A stretch of DNA of 51,283 bases from Paratrimastix pyriformis (lineage: Eukaryota; Preaxostyla; Paratrimastigidae), in contig JAPMOS010000004.1 of NCBI GenBank assembly GCA_027972325.1, positions 1,077,501-1,128,783 on the forward strand, in the 5' to 3' direction. This document shows positions 50,601 through 51,283 of the stretch, one piece after another. The notes beneath the pieces are model-generated. The model saw only the letters and a program-made list of their open reading frames with translations. It searched no databases and was not told the origin of the DNA. Numbering within the stretch: position 1 is the stretch's first letter; the number at the start of each line of letters is the position of its first letter. A program made the position numbers and the translations under genes.

Positions 50601-51283
50601 TTTCGCAATTGGGGTCTCAATCCTTCTCCTCTCAGAAACCCAAACTGCTCCTCCCCAAACACATTCTTCTTCTGCACGCACCATTCTTGGAACCGCGACG
50701 CCACCACCACTTGTCCCTTCAAAGACCTGTATCAAATTGGCCTTCTGCCTGGTAGGTCACCAGGGTGTTCTGTCTGCGACTTCGTGGCCATGAACACCGA
50801 ACTGACCTGAGCTCCTGCACTTCACTCCGCTCCAACATCTCATTGTATCTCCTCCCCAACCACTCTTGATCTCGTCCCCACAGGCATGGATCATCTCTGC
50901 CGTCACTCCATCCGGGCCCGCCGCCTTACCATCGGGGAGCGCCCCCCAGGATTGTCTCAACATCATGCGTTGAGAGGGGGGGCCATCACCCTCCCTTCTT
51001 CCTGCGCCTTCCTCTCTGGCACCTGCCCCACCCTCGGGCCCACCGGCAACACCCTCCTTGCCAGGTCCGCCATGAAGTTCCTCCATCCATTCTTCACGAC
51101 TCCGGATCTGTGACCACTTTGTCCACCTTTCCTCCACATTCTTAGCTGCATACGACGTGACCCGCCACCTTTGCCTGTCATGATGCTCCTTATATGCGCT
51201 TTGCGCTTCCCTTCCAAACGCCCGATCCTCTTCCTGTAGTGCACGCCTCTCATTTTGGCTAACTGCTTGCATTCTCCTCAGGT
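46814..51283 (-). mobile_element. Second LINE: RT, RNase H and a long C-terminal region, degraded and cut by the right edge
   Basis: Reading leftward from the right edge, RT fingers appear as DGKAAGPDGVTAEMIHAC (about 50960-50905). GISQGDPLSCLLF (about 50380) and VLAFADDVMLVTR (about 50250) are the palm motifs, and a thumb-like domain runs from 50144 to about 49650 (IRYLGIWIDEEMNMKI, DEGGMGLKDP). RNase H follows at about 48860-48420: YTDGSATKKKK (Asp), QTNNEAELEAIL (Glu), RTDSKVAKGW (Asp), WVKGHQETG and GNRLADKIAG. Downstream stretches at 47650-46814 may be methyltransferase-like. Successive domains lie in different frames, so the copy is inactive. KAAGPDG, FADD and RNase H place it among APE-type LINEs. 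The endonuclease would lie beyond the window. Confidence 0.8.

Overview
The window is protist-like nuclear DNA: GC-rich, with many short spliceosomal introns, very large low-complexity proteins, dense (ATC)n-type microsatellites and two decayed LINE retrotransposons. Nearly every 5' splice site I could place is GTCYG (GTCTGT, GTCCGT, GTCTGC), not GTAAGT. I cannot name the species. A free-living, GC-rich, intron-rich flagellate (for example a preaxostylan such as Paratrimastix) is only a guess. Exon borders below were derived by hand from reading frame, GT/AG sites and phase continuity.

Layout, left to right. (1) Positions 1-1528, minus strand: 5' part of a secreted FG-GAP (integrin-alpha-like beta-propeller) gene running off the left edge. 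(2) 1699-18559, plus strand: a roughly 4,100-residue SNF2-family chromatin remodeller closest to Fun30/SMARCAD1, whose ATPase lobes are split by about 2,600 residues of low-complexity sequence plus a PHD finger. A tRNA-Ile(AAT) gene sits in one of its introns. (3) 18689-about 19992: a small Arg/Ser/Glu-rich nuclear-type protein. (4) 20261-25582: a complete 15-exon importin-beta1 gene, 863 codons. (5) 25583-27382: intergenic, holding an 808-bp candidate non-autonomous element with terminal inverted repeats. (6) 27383-43448: a very large type I membrane protein gene with a signal peptide, about a dozen DUF5650-like beta-strand repeats, about 18 IPT/TIG domains, one transmembrane helix and a short polyQ-containing tail. 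(7) 43449-44174: spacer with a 60-bp tandem repeat. (8) 44175-46355, minus strand: a 5'-truncated LINE with reverse transcriptase, a CCHC knuckle and a PD-(D/E)XK-like end. (9) About 46814-51283, minus strand: a second, unrelated LINE (RT, RNase H and a possible methyltransferase-like tail), cut by the right edge.

The two secreted or membrane genes (FG-GAP and DUF5650/TIG) look like surface adhesion or recognition molecules. The middle genes are housekeeping: chromatin remodelling, nuclear import and probably RNA processing. The most unusual features are the U6-complementary GTCTGT splice sites, the split PHD-containing remodeller, the symmetric phase-1 TIG exons with four recent A/B tandem copies, and the DUF5650-like array joined to TIG domains in a eukaryotic receptor-like protein.
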